A stretch of 64,000 nt of DNA from assembly GCF_000340435.2 (NCBI RefSeq), contig NZ_CP011883.2, positions 1,150,607 to 1,214,606 on the forward strand, in the 5' to 3' direction. The position numbers and the translations under genes were made by a program. The notes beneath the pieces were generated by a model that ran no database searches, had not been told where the DNA came from, and saw nothing but the letters and a program-made list of their open reading frames with translations. Source of the stretch: Mycobacterium haemophilum DSM 44634. GTDB lineage: Bacteria; Actinomycetota; Actinomycetes; Mycobacteriales; Mycobacteriaceae. Below, piece by piece: positions 16,930 through 25,875 of the stretch. Numbering within the stretch: the first letter of the stretch is position 1; the number at the start of each line of letters is the position of its first letter.

Positions 16930-18345
16930 CTATGCGCTTTGAACTTTCTTGACGCGTTGATGTTTGCGTCGACGTATCGGGATGACGTCCACCAGCTGCG
17001 CCACCGCTTGCTCGATGCCTGCGGCGAGTTGGTCGATGTCAGGCGCAGTGTCATAGTCAGCGGTAATGCCGAAGACAAAACTATCGGCGTAGCTCACCAT
17101 CGCGATGGCGGTACGCAGGCCAAGAGCAATCGGCGGTACCGGCAGGACTTCCAGCACCTCACGACCCATCAGCTGCTGCCGACGCCGGGAACCTGGCACG
17201 TTAGTTGCCACAGTAACGACTGCACGTTGCGGAAGCCGGGTCACTAGTCGAACCGTCCATGCCCACAGTGCAAATGGGATAGCGTTAGCCGCCGCTACGA
17301 ACGTGTTGCCGGCTTCACGCTGACCGCTAGATTTGACGGTCGCTAGCCGGGAGTGCACCAGTTCCAATTGCTTAACGGGGTCTGCCTCGTCAACGGGCAG
17401 TAACGGGAGCATCGCCGAGACCCGGTTGTCGGTTCTTAGGAAGTCCTTCATCGACCGGACCGACACTGGAACCAGGGTGCGCAGCGAATCACGGTGGGGC
17501 TGTTCACCGCGGCTGAGCAGAAGCTTGCGGTAGCTGTCGGTGATCGCCGACAGCGCCACATCGTTGAGTGTCACCCCAAAGGCTCGGGAGACCTTCTCCA
17601 TATCGACCAGGCGAACCCTCGCCGCGCTGTAGCGCCGCATCGTTGTCACCGGTCCAGTCAGCGACGATTCGGGCGGTGAGCTCAGCAGACTGGCCGTCAG
17701 CTCAGCCACGCCCACCGCGGCGTGTTCGGCGGCAGCAGCCGCGGCGACCGCCGTCCGCCAGATGCCGCCCAGCCAGGTCACGGGGTTCCTGGTCATCGGC
17801 GGCAAGCGCAGCGCAAGCTCATCGGACTGTTTGGCGGCACGAATATTTTTCGCGAAACTATCGCTCCCAGAACCTAAGCCGTCGTCGCTGAGCTTGCCCA
17901 GCAGCTCTGTGGTGGCGATGCCGTCGGCGATGCAGTGATGAAGTTTTACCAGGACGGCCCACCGGTTGTCGGTGAGGCCTTCGATGATCCAGCAGTCCCA
18001 GAGCGGACGTTCCCGGTCGAGCCGATGCCGCATGACGGTCGAGACCATCTGGAACAGTTCGGCATCATCGCCCGGGTCCGGCAACGCCACGCGGTGCACA
18101 TGATGCGAGATGTCGAAGTGTGGGTCCTGCACCCACTCGGGTGAGCCGAGATCGAGCGGATGGGTGTGCAGCATCTGCGTGCACCGGGGAATCGCCCGTA
18201 CCCGTTCGGCGAAGGCTGAGACCAGGTCGTCGTACCGCGGCACCGGGCCGGCCAGGATCGACACGGCGCCAATCGCCAGGCTCACATGGGGATCGGAGTT
18301 CTCGGCCTCCAGGAAACTTGCGTCCAGCGCTGACAGGTGCTCCAC
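16930..18345 (-). CDS. tgs1: Triacylglycerol synthase Tgs1-like wax ester synthase/diacylglycerol acyltransferase
   Basis: A WS/DGAT enzyme of 471 residues, aligned end to end with Rv3130c (Tgs1). The catalytic HHxxxDG motif is at residues 126-132 (HHCIADG); PLWDCWIIEGL, NDVALSAITDSYRKLL and TVATNVPGSRRRQQLMGR are other family blocks. It joins acyl-CoA and diacylglycerol into storage lipid during hypoxia. GTG 18345 matches the Tgs1 start; the frame continues to a TTG at 18423 but that would place coding sequence over the DosR boxes. If GTG is used the 5' leader must be very short or absent. As in M. tuberculosis, it is divergent from an Rv3129-like gene. Confidence 0.88.
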   Translation of the reverse strand: MEHLSALDASFLEAENSDPHVSLAIGAVSILAGPVPRYDDLVSAFAERVRAIPRCTQMLHTHPLDLGSPEWVQDPHFDISHHVHRVALPDPGDDAELFQMVSTVMRHRLDRERPLWDCWIIEGLTDNRWAVLVKLHHCIADGIATTELLGKLSDDGLGSGSDSFAKNIRAAKQSDELALRLPPMTRNPVTWLGGIWRTAVAAAAAAEHAAVGVAELTASLLSSPPESSLTGPVTTMRRYSAARVRLVDMEKVSRAFGVTLNDVALSAITDSYRKLLLSRGEQPHRDSLRTLVPVSVRSMKDFLRTDNRVSAMLPLLPVDEADPVKQLELVHSRLATVKSSGQREAGNTFVAAANAIPFALWAWTVRLVTRLPQRAVVTVATNVPGSRRRQQLMGREVLEVLPVPPIALGLRTAIAMVSYADSFVFGITADYDTAPDIDQLAAGIEQAVAQLVDVIPIRRRKHQRVKKVQSA

Positions 18346-18378
18346 CACGTCACTGTGCGTCCTTGGTTGTGCCGGTGA

Positions 18379-18420
18379 ACAGAGCCGGAAGTCCCTCACA
18401 TAAAGGACGAACGACGCTTC
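18379..18420. promoter_or_regulatory. Pair of DosR-type boxes between tgs1 and the Rv3129-like gene
   Basis: On the plus strand the cores are GAGCCGGAAGTCCC (18382-18395) and AGGACGAACGACGC (18404-18417), start-to-start 22 bp. They lie 37 bp from the tgs1 start and 28 bp from the GTG of the opposite gene, a very tight two-way promoter. Confidence 0.72.
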
Positions 18421-18444
18421 CAAGCCGCCCAGCGCCGTCCTATC

Positions 18445-18885
18445 GTGAGCCAGATGACGACCGTTGAACCCGTGACGATCCTGTCGGTAAAAGAATGCTG
18501 GGATCGGTTGGCAAGCACAGCGTTAGGGCGTCTCGTTACGAGCGTCGACGGCGAGCCCGAGATCTTTCCGGTCAACTTCGTTGTCCAGCGCCGCACGGTG
18601 TTGTTTCGTACTGCCGAGGGCACCAAGTTGGTCAGCACCGCAATCAATAATCACGTTCTCTTCGAGGCCGACGACCATGATGCCGTGAAAGGCTGGAGCG
18701 TCATCGTGAAGGGCGCGGCCCACATGCTCCGTACTAGTGAAGAGATCGAAGAGGCTGAGCGGGCACAGCTGCTGCCGTGGATTGCGACGTTGAAGCTGCA
18801 TTGGGTTCGCGTTGTTCCGGAGTCGATCACGGGCCGTCGTTTCCAGTTCGGTCCCGAACCCAGCCGGGAATTCACATTCGCGTAG
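18445..18885 (+). CDS. Rv3129-like pyridoxamine-phosphate-oxidase fold protein
   Basis: A 146-residue split-barrel protein resembling Rv3129 (GRLVTSVDGEPEIFPVNFVVQRRTVLFRTAEGTKL, GWSVIVKGAAHML, AERAQLLPWIATLKLHWVRV, ITGRRF.FGPEP). Such proteins bind FMN or F420; no substrate can be named. GTG 18445 or ATG 18454 may be the start; no strong ribosome site is seen, so it could be leaderless. It shares the DosR-type box pair with tgs1. It is a distant relative of the Rv0080-like protein at 3.75 kb. Confidence 0.85.
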   Translation: MSQMTTVEPVTILSVKECWDRLASTALGRLVTSVDGEPEIFPVNFVVQRRTVLFRTAEGTKLVSTAINNHVLFEADDHDAVKGWSVIVKGAAHMLRTSEEIEEAERAQLLPWIATLKLHWVRVVPESITGRRFQFGPEPSREFTFA

Positions 18886-18906
18886 TCCGCGCCACGCGTA
18901 ACTCGA

Positions 18907-18949
18907 GCACATCCGTAAGTCCCGTCAATGCAGGGGCGAAGGTCCCTCA
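18907..18949. promoter_or_regulatory. Pair of DosR-type boxes upstream of the P-type ATPase
   Basis: Cores CATCCGTAAGTCCC (18910-18923, second half-site strong) and GGGGCGAAGGTCCC (18933-18946), spaced 23 bp, 59 bp before the ATPase start. Confidence 0.75.
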
Positions 18950-19004
18950 CTAATGCGTCCGTCGGCTCCTGTTCTGCCGGTGGGGCCGTTGACAGGATGG
19001 CGAA

Positions 19005-21740
19005 GTGCGAAGCCAACACCACGAGTGGGTTTCCCCGGCCGCGCTCGACCCCGAAGAGGCTGCTGATCTGTTGCTGCGTGACCTGCGCAGCACCCCCAAA
19101 GGGGTGTCGGAGACCGAGGCGAAGCGACGCCTGTTGCAGTACGGGCCGAACGAGTTGCAGCGCCGCCGTGGCCGCGAATGGCCCCAGGCGTTAGTGCGTC
19201 AGCTGACCCACCCACTGGCGTTGCTGCTGTGGGTGGCCGCCGGACTGTTGGTGATCGTCGGCTCACATGTAGTGGCGGCCGCCGTGGTGGTGATCATCAT
19301 GCTGAACGCCGCCTTCTCTTTCGTGCAGGAACTGCAGGCGGAGCGGGCGGTGGAGGCGCTGGCCAAATACTTGCCGCAACGGGCCAAGGTCGTTCGTGAC
19401 GGCGCAGTCGTCGAAATCGACGCAACGCAACTGGTACCCGGCGACATCGTGGTGATCGAGGAGGGAGATCGGATCGCCGCCGATATCCGGCTGCTGGCGG
19501 GTGCCATCGAGGTCGATATGTCAGCGCTGACCGGCGAATCGGTGCCCACACTGCGGTCGGCTGCGATGGTGGATGTGAATGTGCCGTTGCTGAGCGCACA
19601 TGAGTTGGTGTTCAGCGGAACCAGCTGCACTGGCGGTGAGGCCAGAGGGGTTGCGTTCGCCACTGGTATGGCCACCGAGATCGGCCGTATCGCCGCATTG
19701 TCTGAACGTGTCAAGCCTGATCCCAGCCCGCTGGAGCGTCAAGTCAGGCGGGCAGCCTGGCTGATCGCCGCAGTTTCGGTCATGCTCGCGTTGTCGTTCA
19801 TCCCGATGGCGACGCTTGCTGCGCACTTGACCTTGATCAACTCGATGGTTTTCGCGGCGGGCCTATTGGCCGGCATGGTGCCCGAGGGGTTGTTGCCGGT
19901 TATCACCCTGGCATTAGCGGTGGCGGTGCGGGCGTTGGCGAATCGCGGCGCACTGGTTAAACGACTCTCCGCGGTGGAGACTCTGGGCTGTACCGACGTG
20001 ATCTGCACCGACAAAACTGGCACCATCACCCAGAACCGCATGACCCCAGCCGCGGTATGGACGGCCGCGGGCCGAATCGGGCTCGACCCTGATCATCCCG
20101 ACGGTCGGGTGGACACTTCATCGTCCCCGCCGTTGCGGTCGCTGGGCCTGATCGCAGCCAGCTGCAATAACGCTCGGCTAGACGATCCTCAGGGTCCGGT
20201 CGGCGATCCGACCGAGATCGCGGTGCTGGCGGCAGCCCGCATTCTCGGCGCCGAGACGGATGCTGCAGCACGAGAAGGCCACCGCCGCTGGCAATTCCAC
20301 TTCGACCCCGAAGTGAAGTTGATGTCGACGATCGACCGGTCCGAGGACGGGTCGTCTGCCGTGCATACCAAGGGCGCGCCGGAGGCGCTGTTACCGCGGT
20401 GCAGCCACATCCTTGACGGTGACGGTCGACCGCAGCCGCTCGACGAAGCGCGACGGCGCGGCGCAGAAGATGCTGTCAACGCCTTTGCCGCGCAGGGATT
20501 GCGCGTCCTCGGCTTCGCGCAGCGAGAGTTACCGCCGAAGAAGAGGCCGCCGCACCAACGAACCACGGCCGAGCAGGGTCTGTGCCTTGCTGGTCTGGTC
20601 GCGATGCTGGATCCGCCCAGACCGGGCGTCGCTGATGCGGTCGCGAAGTGCCACACGGCGGGTATCCGCATCATCGTCATCACCGGCGATCATCCGCTGA
20701 CCGCTGCGGCCATCGCGGAGCGCGTCGGCATTACCGGCCCAGACCCGACGGTGGTCACTGCCGCACAATTCGAGCAACTCGACGAGAATCAGCTAGCCGC
20801 CCTGATCCGTGAGCAGCCAGAGGTGATCTTCGCCCGGGCATCGCCGGAAGCCAAGCTGCACATAGCCGAGGCGCTGCGCAGTGACGGCCATGTCGTCGCT
20901 ATGACCGGTGACGGAGTCAACGATGCGCCGGCGCTGCGCCGCGCCGATATCGGTGTGGCGATGGGGCTTTCCGGCACCGATGTCGCGCGGGAGGCCGCGA
21001 CCATGGTCCTCACCGACGACAACTTCAGCTCGATCGTTAGCGCGGTGCAAGCGGGCCGGCGCATTTACGACAACGTCCGCAAATTCATCATCTACATCTT
21101 TGCGCATGCGGTTCCGGATACGGTTCCGTTCCTGGTGTTTGCGCTTAGCGGTGGCACTATTCCGATTCCGCTGACAATCATGCAAATACTGGCTTTCGAC
21201 GTCGGCAGTGAAACACTGCCGGCGCTGTCGCTCAGCCGTGATCCGGCCGAACCCGGGATCATGGAGCGTCCGCCGCGGCTACGCAACGAAGGTGTGATTC
21301 GGGTGCCAATGCTGCTGCGCGCGTGGTTGTTTCTTGGCGTGATCGTCGCCGCCTTGTCGATGGGTGGCTACTTCTACGTTCTACTGAAGTCCGGCTGGCG
21401 CCCAGGCGTCTCGGTCGATGTCGGTACGCCGCTGCATCATGTTTACCGGCAAGCGACCACCATGACTTTTCTCGGCATGGTCATGGGGCAGATCGGCACC
21501 GCCTTTGCGGTGCGGACTCAGCGAACCTCACTGTGGTCAGTGGGGGTGTTCAGCAACAGGTACCTGCTTGCCGGCATCGCCGCCGAAATCGTACTGGCCG
21601 CCGTATTCGTCTATGCCCCAACCATGCAATCCCTGCTGAGCACCGAGGCTCCTGCGCCCATCGATCTGCTGGTGCTGTTGCCTTTCCCGTTCGTCGTCTG
21701 GGGCGCTGACGAATTCCGTCGGTACCTGCTACGCCGGTGA
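19005..21740 (+). CDS. P2-type cation-transporting ATPase
   Basis: A 911-residue P-type ATPase. The actuator motif is LTGES, the phosphorylated Asp is residue 336 in DKTGTITQN, the nucleotide-site KGAPE is present, and the hinge is MTGDGVNDAPALRRADIGVAMG. TM4 contains PEGLLPVITLALAV and is followed by VKRLSAVETLGCTDVICTDK. PEGLL is the form found in Na+/K+-type (P2C) pumps more than the PEGLP of Ca2+ pumps and of M. tuberculosis CtpF. So although it has a DosR-type promoter like ctpF, it is not its simple orthologue. The ion (Ca2+, Na+ or K+) is unknown. GTG 19005 is the chosen start. Confidence 0.88.
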   Translation: MRSQHHEWVSPAALDPEEAADLLLRDLRSTPKGVSETEAKRRLLQYGPNELQRRRGREWPQALVRQLTHPLALLLWVAAGLLVIVGSHVVAAAVVVIIMLNAAFSFVQELQAERAVEALAKYLPQRAKVVRDGAVVEIDATQLVPGDIVVIEEGDRIAADIRLLAGAIEVDMSALTGESVPTLRSAAMVDVNVPLLSAHELVFSGTSCTGGEARGVAFATGMATEIGRIAALSERVKPDPSPLERQVRRAAWLIAAVSVMLALSFIPMATLAAHLTLINSMVFAAGLLAGMVPEGLLPVITLALAVAVRALANRGALVKRLSAVETLGCTDVICTDKTGTITQNRMTPAAVWTAAGRIGLDPDHPDGRVDTSSSPPLRSLGLIAASCNNARLDDPQGPVGDPTEIAVLAAARILGAETDAAAREGHRRWQFHFDPEVKLMSTIDRSEDGSSAVHTKGAPEALLPRCSHILDGDGRPQPLDEARRRGAEDAVNAFAAQGLRVLGFAQRELPPKKRPPHQRTTAEQGLCLAGLVAMLDPPRPGVADAVAKCHTAGIRIIVITGDHPLTAAAIAERVGITGPDPTVVTAAQFEQLDENQLAALIREQPEVIFARASPEAKLHIAEALRSDGHVVAMTGDGVNDAPALRRADIGVAMGLSGTDVAREAATMVLTDDNFSSIVSAVQAGRRIYDNVRKFIIYIFAHAVPDTVPFLVFALSGGTIPIPLTIMQILAFDVGSETLPALSLSRDPAEPGIMERPPRLRNEGVIRVPMLLRAWLFLGVIVAALSMGGYFYVLLKSGWRPGVSVDVGTPLHHVYRQATTMTFLGMVMGQIGTAFAVRTQRTSLWSVGVFSNRYLLAGIAAEIVLAAVFVYAPTMQSLLSTEAPAPIDLLVLLPFPFVVWGADEFRRYLLRR

Positions 21741-21863
21741 CGCAAAAGGGCCCAGGGCAATAACGACGATGCCACGATGTACACCTGCAATCGAGTTAAC
21801 TGCTGATGCTCGGGAATGCGTGGGCGTCTCCGCTTGGTTGTGGTGCGTCTCATTTCGGCCCGT

Positions 21864-22136
21864 CTAAACTTGTCCGGCCGGACGTTTCATGATTGCCGCT
21901 TGTACCGATGCGAGCCGTGACCGTACCTGCTCGTCGGCGGCCTCCTGTTCCGCGCTAGTGATGACGATCGCATCAGGTCCTGGGAACACGAGAGCCTCAT
22001 GGCCGGTGTCGAGCCATCGGACCACGTAGGGCGGCAGGCCTTTCGCACCGTGCACTGCGGTGATCATCCCGCGGTGCCCCTGCTGTTCGTTGGTCCTGCC
22101 CTTGACGACCAACCAATCGCCGACCTTGGCTTTCAT
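21864..22136 (-). CDS. Rv0569-like DUF1918 small protein
   Basis: A 90-residue DUF1918 protein, close to Rv0569 of the DosR regulon (MKAKVGDWLVVKG, HRGMITAV, PPYVVRWLDTGHEALVFPGPDAIV, EQEAADE). It has an SH3-like barrel; the function is unknown. ATG 22136 follows a GGCAGGAG site, 15 bp after the stop of the degenerate KAS III gene, so it is the third gene of a minus-strand operon with the two ketosynthases. Confidence 0.9.
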   Translation of the reverse strand: MKAKVGDWLVVKGRTNEQQGHRGMITAVHGAKGLPPYVVRWLDTGHEALVFPGPDAIVITSAEQEAADEQVRSRLASVQAAIMKRPAGQV

Positions 22137-22151
22137 CAGCTGCTCCTGCCG

Positions 22152-23129
22152 TCACGATGTGCTTCTATCGTGTGGGCACAGCGAATGCGGCCGGAAGGGC
22201 AGTACGCCACTAGCCTGGTGGGCCGAAAGTCCATTGAGCTCCTGTCGCGACGACTCAAGGGGCTGGCGGTAGAGCGCTGCACCGGCGGTAATCCCTGCGC
22301 CAGCAACGATGAGTAGCACCTGGGCGCCTGCTGGAAATCGACCAGTGCAGCGGTCAAGTGCCGCCACGAGTGAGGCGGTATGGATTTTTTCGTCTGCTGC
22401 GATGGTGATCCGTTCGACCGGAACGCCGAGCTGGGTGGCCAGCTCGGTGCGGTAGCCGGCAAGAGCCGGAGCCGCGACGATCGCGTCAACCTCGTCAAGT
22501 CCGAGTGCGGACTTAGCGAGGCAGCCATACGCCGCTTCGGCTGCGGCGGTAGCGAATTGCTGCTCCTTTTTCACGGATCCGTTGAATCGAAGCACATTAC
22601 GTGCGTCGCCGAGTCCGATTGTGGCGCGAAAGTTCTCGCCATCGTCGGGAAGGTTTGCCCAGTGGAATTGACCTAGACCGTCGCCGTCGCCGGTCCGACC
22701 GCACAGCAGTGCCGCACCGACCGGTGCGAACGGGAAGTGCTCGCTCATTCCGTGGCCGGGATCCACATCACTGGCCACAATCAGGGCGCAGTCGACGGTA
22801 TGCGACCGAAGGAATCCGTCGACGACCTGCAGTGCGGTGAGCACGCCGCAGGTGCCGTTGGCGATGTCGAAGGAAAACGTGCCGTGTGCGCCGGCATGCG
22901 GATCTTCGACATTGGCGCCGATGTCCTCCTGGATGAGCGCGGCAAGCGCGGGTTCCCCCAGATTCCGCTCACGGTAGATTCCGGCGTTGACCAGAAGGTC
23001 GACGTCGTTGGGGTCTTGCTCAGCTCCTTGCAAACATTTCTGCGCCGCCGTGACGGCCAGGTGCAGCGCACTGTGACGAGTACGCCAACTGCCACTGGTG
23101 ATATTGAGCCGTTTAATTATTGTGCCCAT
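22152..23129 (-). CDS. KAS III-like protein with degenerate active site
   Basis: A 325-residue thiolase-fold protein similar to the KAS III encoded just upstream. It keeps a Cys in the nucleophile position (Cys94, FDIANGTCGVLTAL). The catalytic His block ITHQTSARA of its partner is replaced by AAPALAGYR, and the Asn block YGNTAS by KIHTAS, so two of three catalytic residues appear lost. The start overlaps the upstream gene by 17 bp. Such pairs of an active and an inactive KAS III chain make obligate heterodimers in some systems (for example PqsB/PqsC), which is my inference here. The last 40 residues are unlike KAS III and low in structure. Confidence 0.8.
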   Translation of the reverse strand: MGTIIKRLNITSGSWRTRHSALHLAVTAAQKCLQGAEQDPNDVDLLVNAGIYRERNLGEPALAALIQEDIGANVEDPHAGAHGTFSFDIANGTCGVLTALQVVDGFLRSHTVDCALIVASDVDPGHGMSEHFPFAPVGAALLCGRTGDGDGLGQFHWANLPDDGENFRATIGLGDARNVLRFNGSVKKEQQFATAAAEAAYGCLAKSALGLDEVDAIVAAPALAGYRTELATQLGVPVERITIAADEKIHTASLVAALDRCTGRFPAGAQVLLIVAGAGITAGAALYRQPLESSRQELNGLSAHQASGVLPFRPHSLCPHDRSTS

Positions 23130-24213
23130 AGCGCTTCACCAGATCTTCGTCCAGAGTGAGCAGAACGACGCCGATTTCCAGACCCGACGCCAACGCGATC
23201 AGCGCCACGGTCTCACCTGGCTGGATGTTCCCGGCTTCGAGTTCTTCGATAAGGGCCACCGTATGAGTTGTCGAAGCGGTGTTGCCGTATCGGTCCACCG
23301 TGATTACCGCATCGTGGCGAGGGGTCTCGCCGAACGAGGCGGACATCGCCGCCATGCCTTTGCGGATGGCGCGTGCTGAGGTTTGATGGGTGATCACGTG
23401 GTCGATGTCGTGGATCGAAATACCCACTGCATCAAGGACTTCCTGCAGCAGCAGCGGGGTGTTCGAAATTGCCGCACGATGAATAGCCCGAGAATCTGTA
23501 AACATTCGGGCACCCGGATCGTGGCCCTTCGGATACGCTAGGCAGAGTCTGCTGTAGTCGGCGACGGTAGTGAAGCCGGCGAGGCGGATCCCGCCCGATC
23601 CAGTGGGGGCGCGCTCGAGCAGAAGCGCCGCACCCGCGTCACCAAGCGTCAGTGACGCGAGTTCTTTGCTCATGATACTGCGAATGTGCTGGGCCGCATT
23701 CTGGCCGAGCGGGGAGATGTACTCGCCGCTGACCACCAGCCCCCGCTTGACGGTTCCCTGCCGAATCCAGTTGTTGAGCACCGTGACACCGGTCAGCATT
23801 CCCGCACACGCGTTGGAGATGTCGAAAGTCGTCGCTTTGTCAGCGCCGATCGCATGGGCGACGGCACTGCTCATCGGCGGCTCCAGCCACTGGGTGAGGC
23901 CGCCGCGAAACTTTGTGATGCTGCAGTTGATTACCACTTCAACCGATGCGGGGTCCTGCTGCGCCTTAGCAAGGCAGTCGAACGCCGCCGAAGTCGCCAA
24001 GCTATAGGAGTCCTCGTCTCCGAGCGAGACGCGGCGTTCATGTATGCCTGTCAACCGTTCCAGGTCGATATGCGTGTGGTGCTTCGTGGTGGACATCAAT
24101 TCGTCTGTGGTGAGATGTGTTGGCGGCAGGTGCCGGCCAGCCCCGGCCACCCGGGTGCTGAATGGGGCGGCGCCATCGCCCGAGATGTCCATCACCAGCC
24201 AATGGGTGCCCAT
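23113..24213 (-). CDS. 3-oxoacyl-ACP synthase III family condensing enzyme
   Basis: A KAS III (FabH-like) enzyme of 366 residues from ATG 24213 (GAGGGA ribosome site); an upstream ATG at 24228 has its Shine-Dalgarno too close. The triad is complete: Cys136 in DISNACAGM, His in ITHQTSARAI and Asn in DRYGNTASTTH. It condenses an acyl-CoA primer with malonyl-ACP or another acyl thioester. It heads an operon with the degenerate KAS III and the Rv0569-like protein, behind a DosR-type box pair. The product could be a hypoxia-specific lipid or polyketide starter; no tailoring enzymes are adjacent. Confidence 0.88.
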   Translation of the reverse strand: MGTHWLVMDISGDGAAPFSTRVAGAGRHLPPTHLTTDELMSTTKHHTHIDLERLTGIHERRVSLGDEDSYSLATSAAFDCLAKAQQDPASVEVVINCSITKFRGGLTQWLEPPMSSAVAHAIGADKATTFDISNACAGMLTGVTVLNNWIRQGTVKRGLVVSGEYISPLGQNAAQHIRSIMSKELASLTLGDAGAALLLERAPTGSGGIRLAGFTTVADYSRLCLAYPKGHDPGARMFTDSRAIHRAAISNTPLLLQEVLDAVGISIHDIDHVITHQTSARAIRKGMAAMSASFGETPRHDAVITVDRYGNTASTTHTVALIEELEAGNIQPGETVALIALASGLEIGVVLLTLDEDLVKRYGHNN

Positions 24214-24319
24214 CGGCAAATCCCTCATTCCTTAGCGGGCAAGTCAACGGCCGTGCTGGGCGCTAACGGCGGAACTCCAAGGCATTCCATCTCAACGCTA
24301 TGGATTTCACAGCGGAGTG

Positions 24320-24362
24320 CCAGGGCCGTTGGTCCTCGAGGAAATGGGCCTTCGGCCCCAGC
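24320..24362. promoter_or_regulatory. Pair of DosR-type boxes between the KAS III operon and a universal stress gene
   Basis: Cores GGGCCGTTGGTCCT (24323-24336) and GGGCCTTCGGCCCC (24346-24359), spaced 23 bp, in a divergent region of about 300 bp between starts at 24213 and 24520. Confidence 0.82.
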
Positions 24363-24519
24363 CTTCACCATCGGGAGGTTTGTACGCTTCCTGCCATGAC
24401 GTACGTAGGTTTAGAACGCCGTTGGTCGCCGTGCTGCCCGGCAGAGATCAGATCACGCGGCTTGGGCACCAAGAGCACAGCAGATGACGTCACCACGCTC
24501 GGATTCGGAGGGCTGCAAA

Positions 24520-25398
24520 ATGTCTGCGCTAGCAACCAAATACGGAATACTGGTCGGTGTTGACGGGTCGGCGGAATCGGATGCCGCCATACGCTTCGCC
24601 AGCCGTGAAGCGCTGATGCGTGCGGCGACGATCACCCTGATGCACGTCGTCGCCCCAATCCCTGACTGGCCCGCGCCTTCCAGGCAAGTAGAGATCGCCG
24701 AGGCCTGGGAGGCCAACGCTCGCGACGTCATCGAACAAGCACGCAAGACCGCCTTGGCCATCATGGGTGAAGTCGCTGCACCTGACGTACACACCGAGGT
24801 CGTGCATTCGCCCGTCGTGCCGATGCTCATCGGCGCTTCCTCGCAGGCCCAAATGATCCTTGTGGGCAGCCGGGGGATGGGGGCGCTGGGCAGGTTTTTG
24901 CTGGGCTCTGTCAGCAGTGGTGTGGTGCGCCATGCTCACTGTCCCGTCGCGATCATCCACAACGATGACGGCTCGGCAGACGATAAAGCCCCGGTCTTGG
25001 TGGGCGTTGACGGGTCGCCGGCTTCAGAAGGAGCTATCGAGTTGGCTTTCGACGAGGCGTCACGTCGTGGGGTGGACCTTGTTGCCTTGCACGCGTGGAG
25101 CGATGTTGCCGTCTTCCCGATCCTCGGCATGGACTGGCAGGACTACGAAACCCGAGGCGAGGAAGTCCTCGCCGAGCGCCTGGCGGGCTGGCAAGAACAA
25201 TATCCCGACGTGCACGTGCAGCGACGGCTGGTGTGCGACAAGCCGGCCCACTGGCTCATCGAGGAATCCCAACACGCTCAACTCGTGGTGGTCGGCAGCC
25301 ACGGCCGTGGCGGATTCCCCGGCATGCTGTTGGGCTCGGTGGGCTCCGCTCTTGCCCAATCCGCACAAGCGCCGTTGATCATTGTCCGACCCGGTTAG
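24520..25398 (+). CDS. Universal stress protein, tandem Usp domains (Rv2005c/Rv1996 type)
   Basis: A 292-residue protein with two UspA domains. Each has the N-terminal GVDGS and a C-terminal nucleotide loop: VGSRGMGALGRFLLGSVSSGVVRHAHCPVAII, then VGSHGRGGFPGMLLGSVGSALAQSAQAPLIIV, the G-2x-G-9x-G(S/T) ATP-binding pattern. Tandem Usps of this type belong to the DosR regulon and Rv2623 was shown to bind ATP. ATG 24520 follows GGAGGG; an ATG at 24484 also exists. Preceded by a DosR-type box pair. Confidence 0.9.
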   Translation: MSALATKYGILVGVDGSAESDAAIRFASREALMRAATITLMHVVAPIPDWPAPSRQVEIAEAWEANARDVIEQARKTALAIMGEVAAPDVHTEVVHSPVVPMLIGASSQAQMILVGSRGMGALGRFLLGSVSSGVVRHAHCPVAIIHNDDGSADDKAPVLVGVDGSPASEGAIELAFDEASRRGVDLVALHAWSDVAVFPILGMDWQDYETRGEEVLAERLAGWQEQYPDVHVQRRLVCDKPAHWLIEESQHAQLVVVGSHGRGGFPGMLLGSVGSALAQSAQAPLIIVRPG

Positions 25399-25400
25399 CG

Positions 25401-25817
25401 CTACCCTGTCTGCGCGGTGTGACCAACTGCATTGATCGCGGCATGCAGTTTGGCGGCAGCTTCATCGGCGATTTCCTGCAGACCCGGCTGACCGGCGACC
25501 CGGACCATTATTTGCGGATCCATCGCCTCGATGATCACCCGGCCGCTGCGGCCGACAGGATCGGTTCGCACTACCACGTTGCATGGCAACAATTGGCCGA
25601 TCCGTCGATCCACATCCAGGGCGCGGTGAGCCAGCGACGGGTTGCAGGCACCAAGGATCAGATAGTCCTCCATATCCTCGCCCAGCTTCTCTTTCAGCGT
25701 GGCTTTCACATCGATCTTGGTCAGCACGCCAAAACCCTGATCGGCGAGGGCTTGCGTGGTCCGCTCGACCGCCTCACTAAACGAGGTGTGAAGGTCGGTG
25801 CTCAGGCTTAATGTCAT
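25401..25817 (-). CDS. DUF302 family protein
   Basis: A 138-residue DUF302 protein (SFSEAVERTTQALADQGFGVLTKIDVKATLKEKLGEDMEDYLILGACNPSLAHRALDVDRRIGQLLPCNVVVR). The conserved core with its Cys residues is present; the function of DUF302 is unsettled but it often sits beside sulfur and thiol genes. ATG 25817 follows GGGAGAA. It is downstream of and on the same strand as the CsoR-family repressor, so probably controlled by it. Confidence 0.88.
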   Translation of the reverse strand: MTLSLSTDLHTSFSEAVERTTQALADQGFGVLTKIDVKATLKEKLGEDMEDYLILGACNPSLAHRALDVDRRIGQLLPCNVVVRTDPVGRSGRVIIEAMDPQIMVRVAGQPGLQEIADEAAAKLHAAINAVGHTAQTG

Positions 25818-25875
25818 TGCTACTTCTCCCTGGTGTCGAATCACCTTGCTGATGGCCCTTTCCTCGCCTGTGATT

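Noticed and set aside
19005..21740. Assignment of the P-type ATPase as ctpF
   Set aside because: Although DosR-type control and position suggest it, the sequence around TM4 and the P domain (PEGLL, VKRLSAVETLGCTDVICTDK) does not match what I recall of CtpF.
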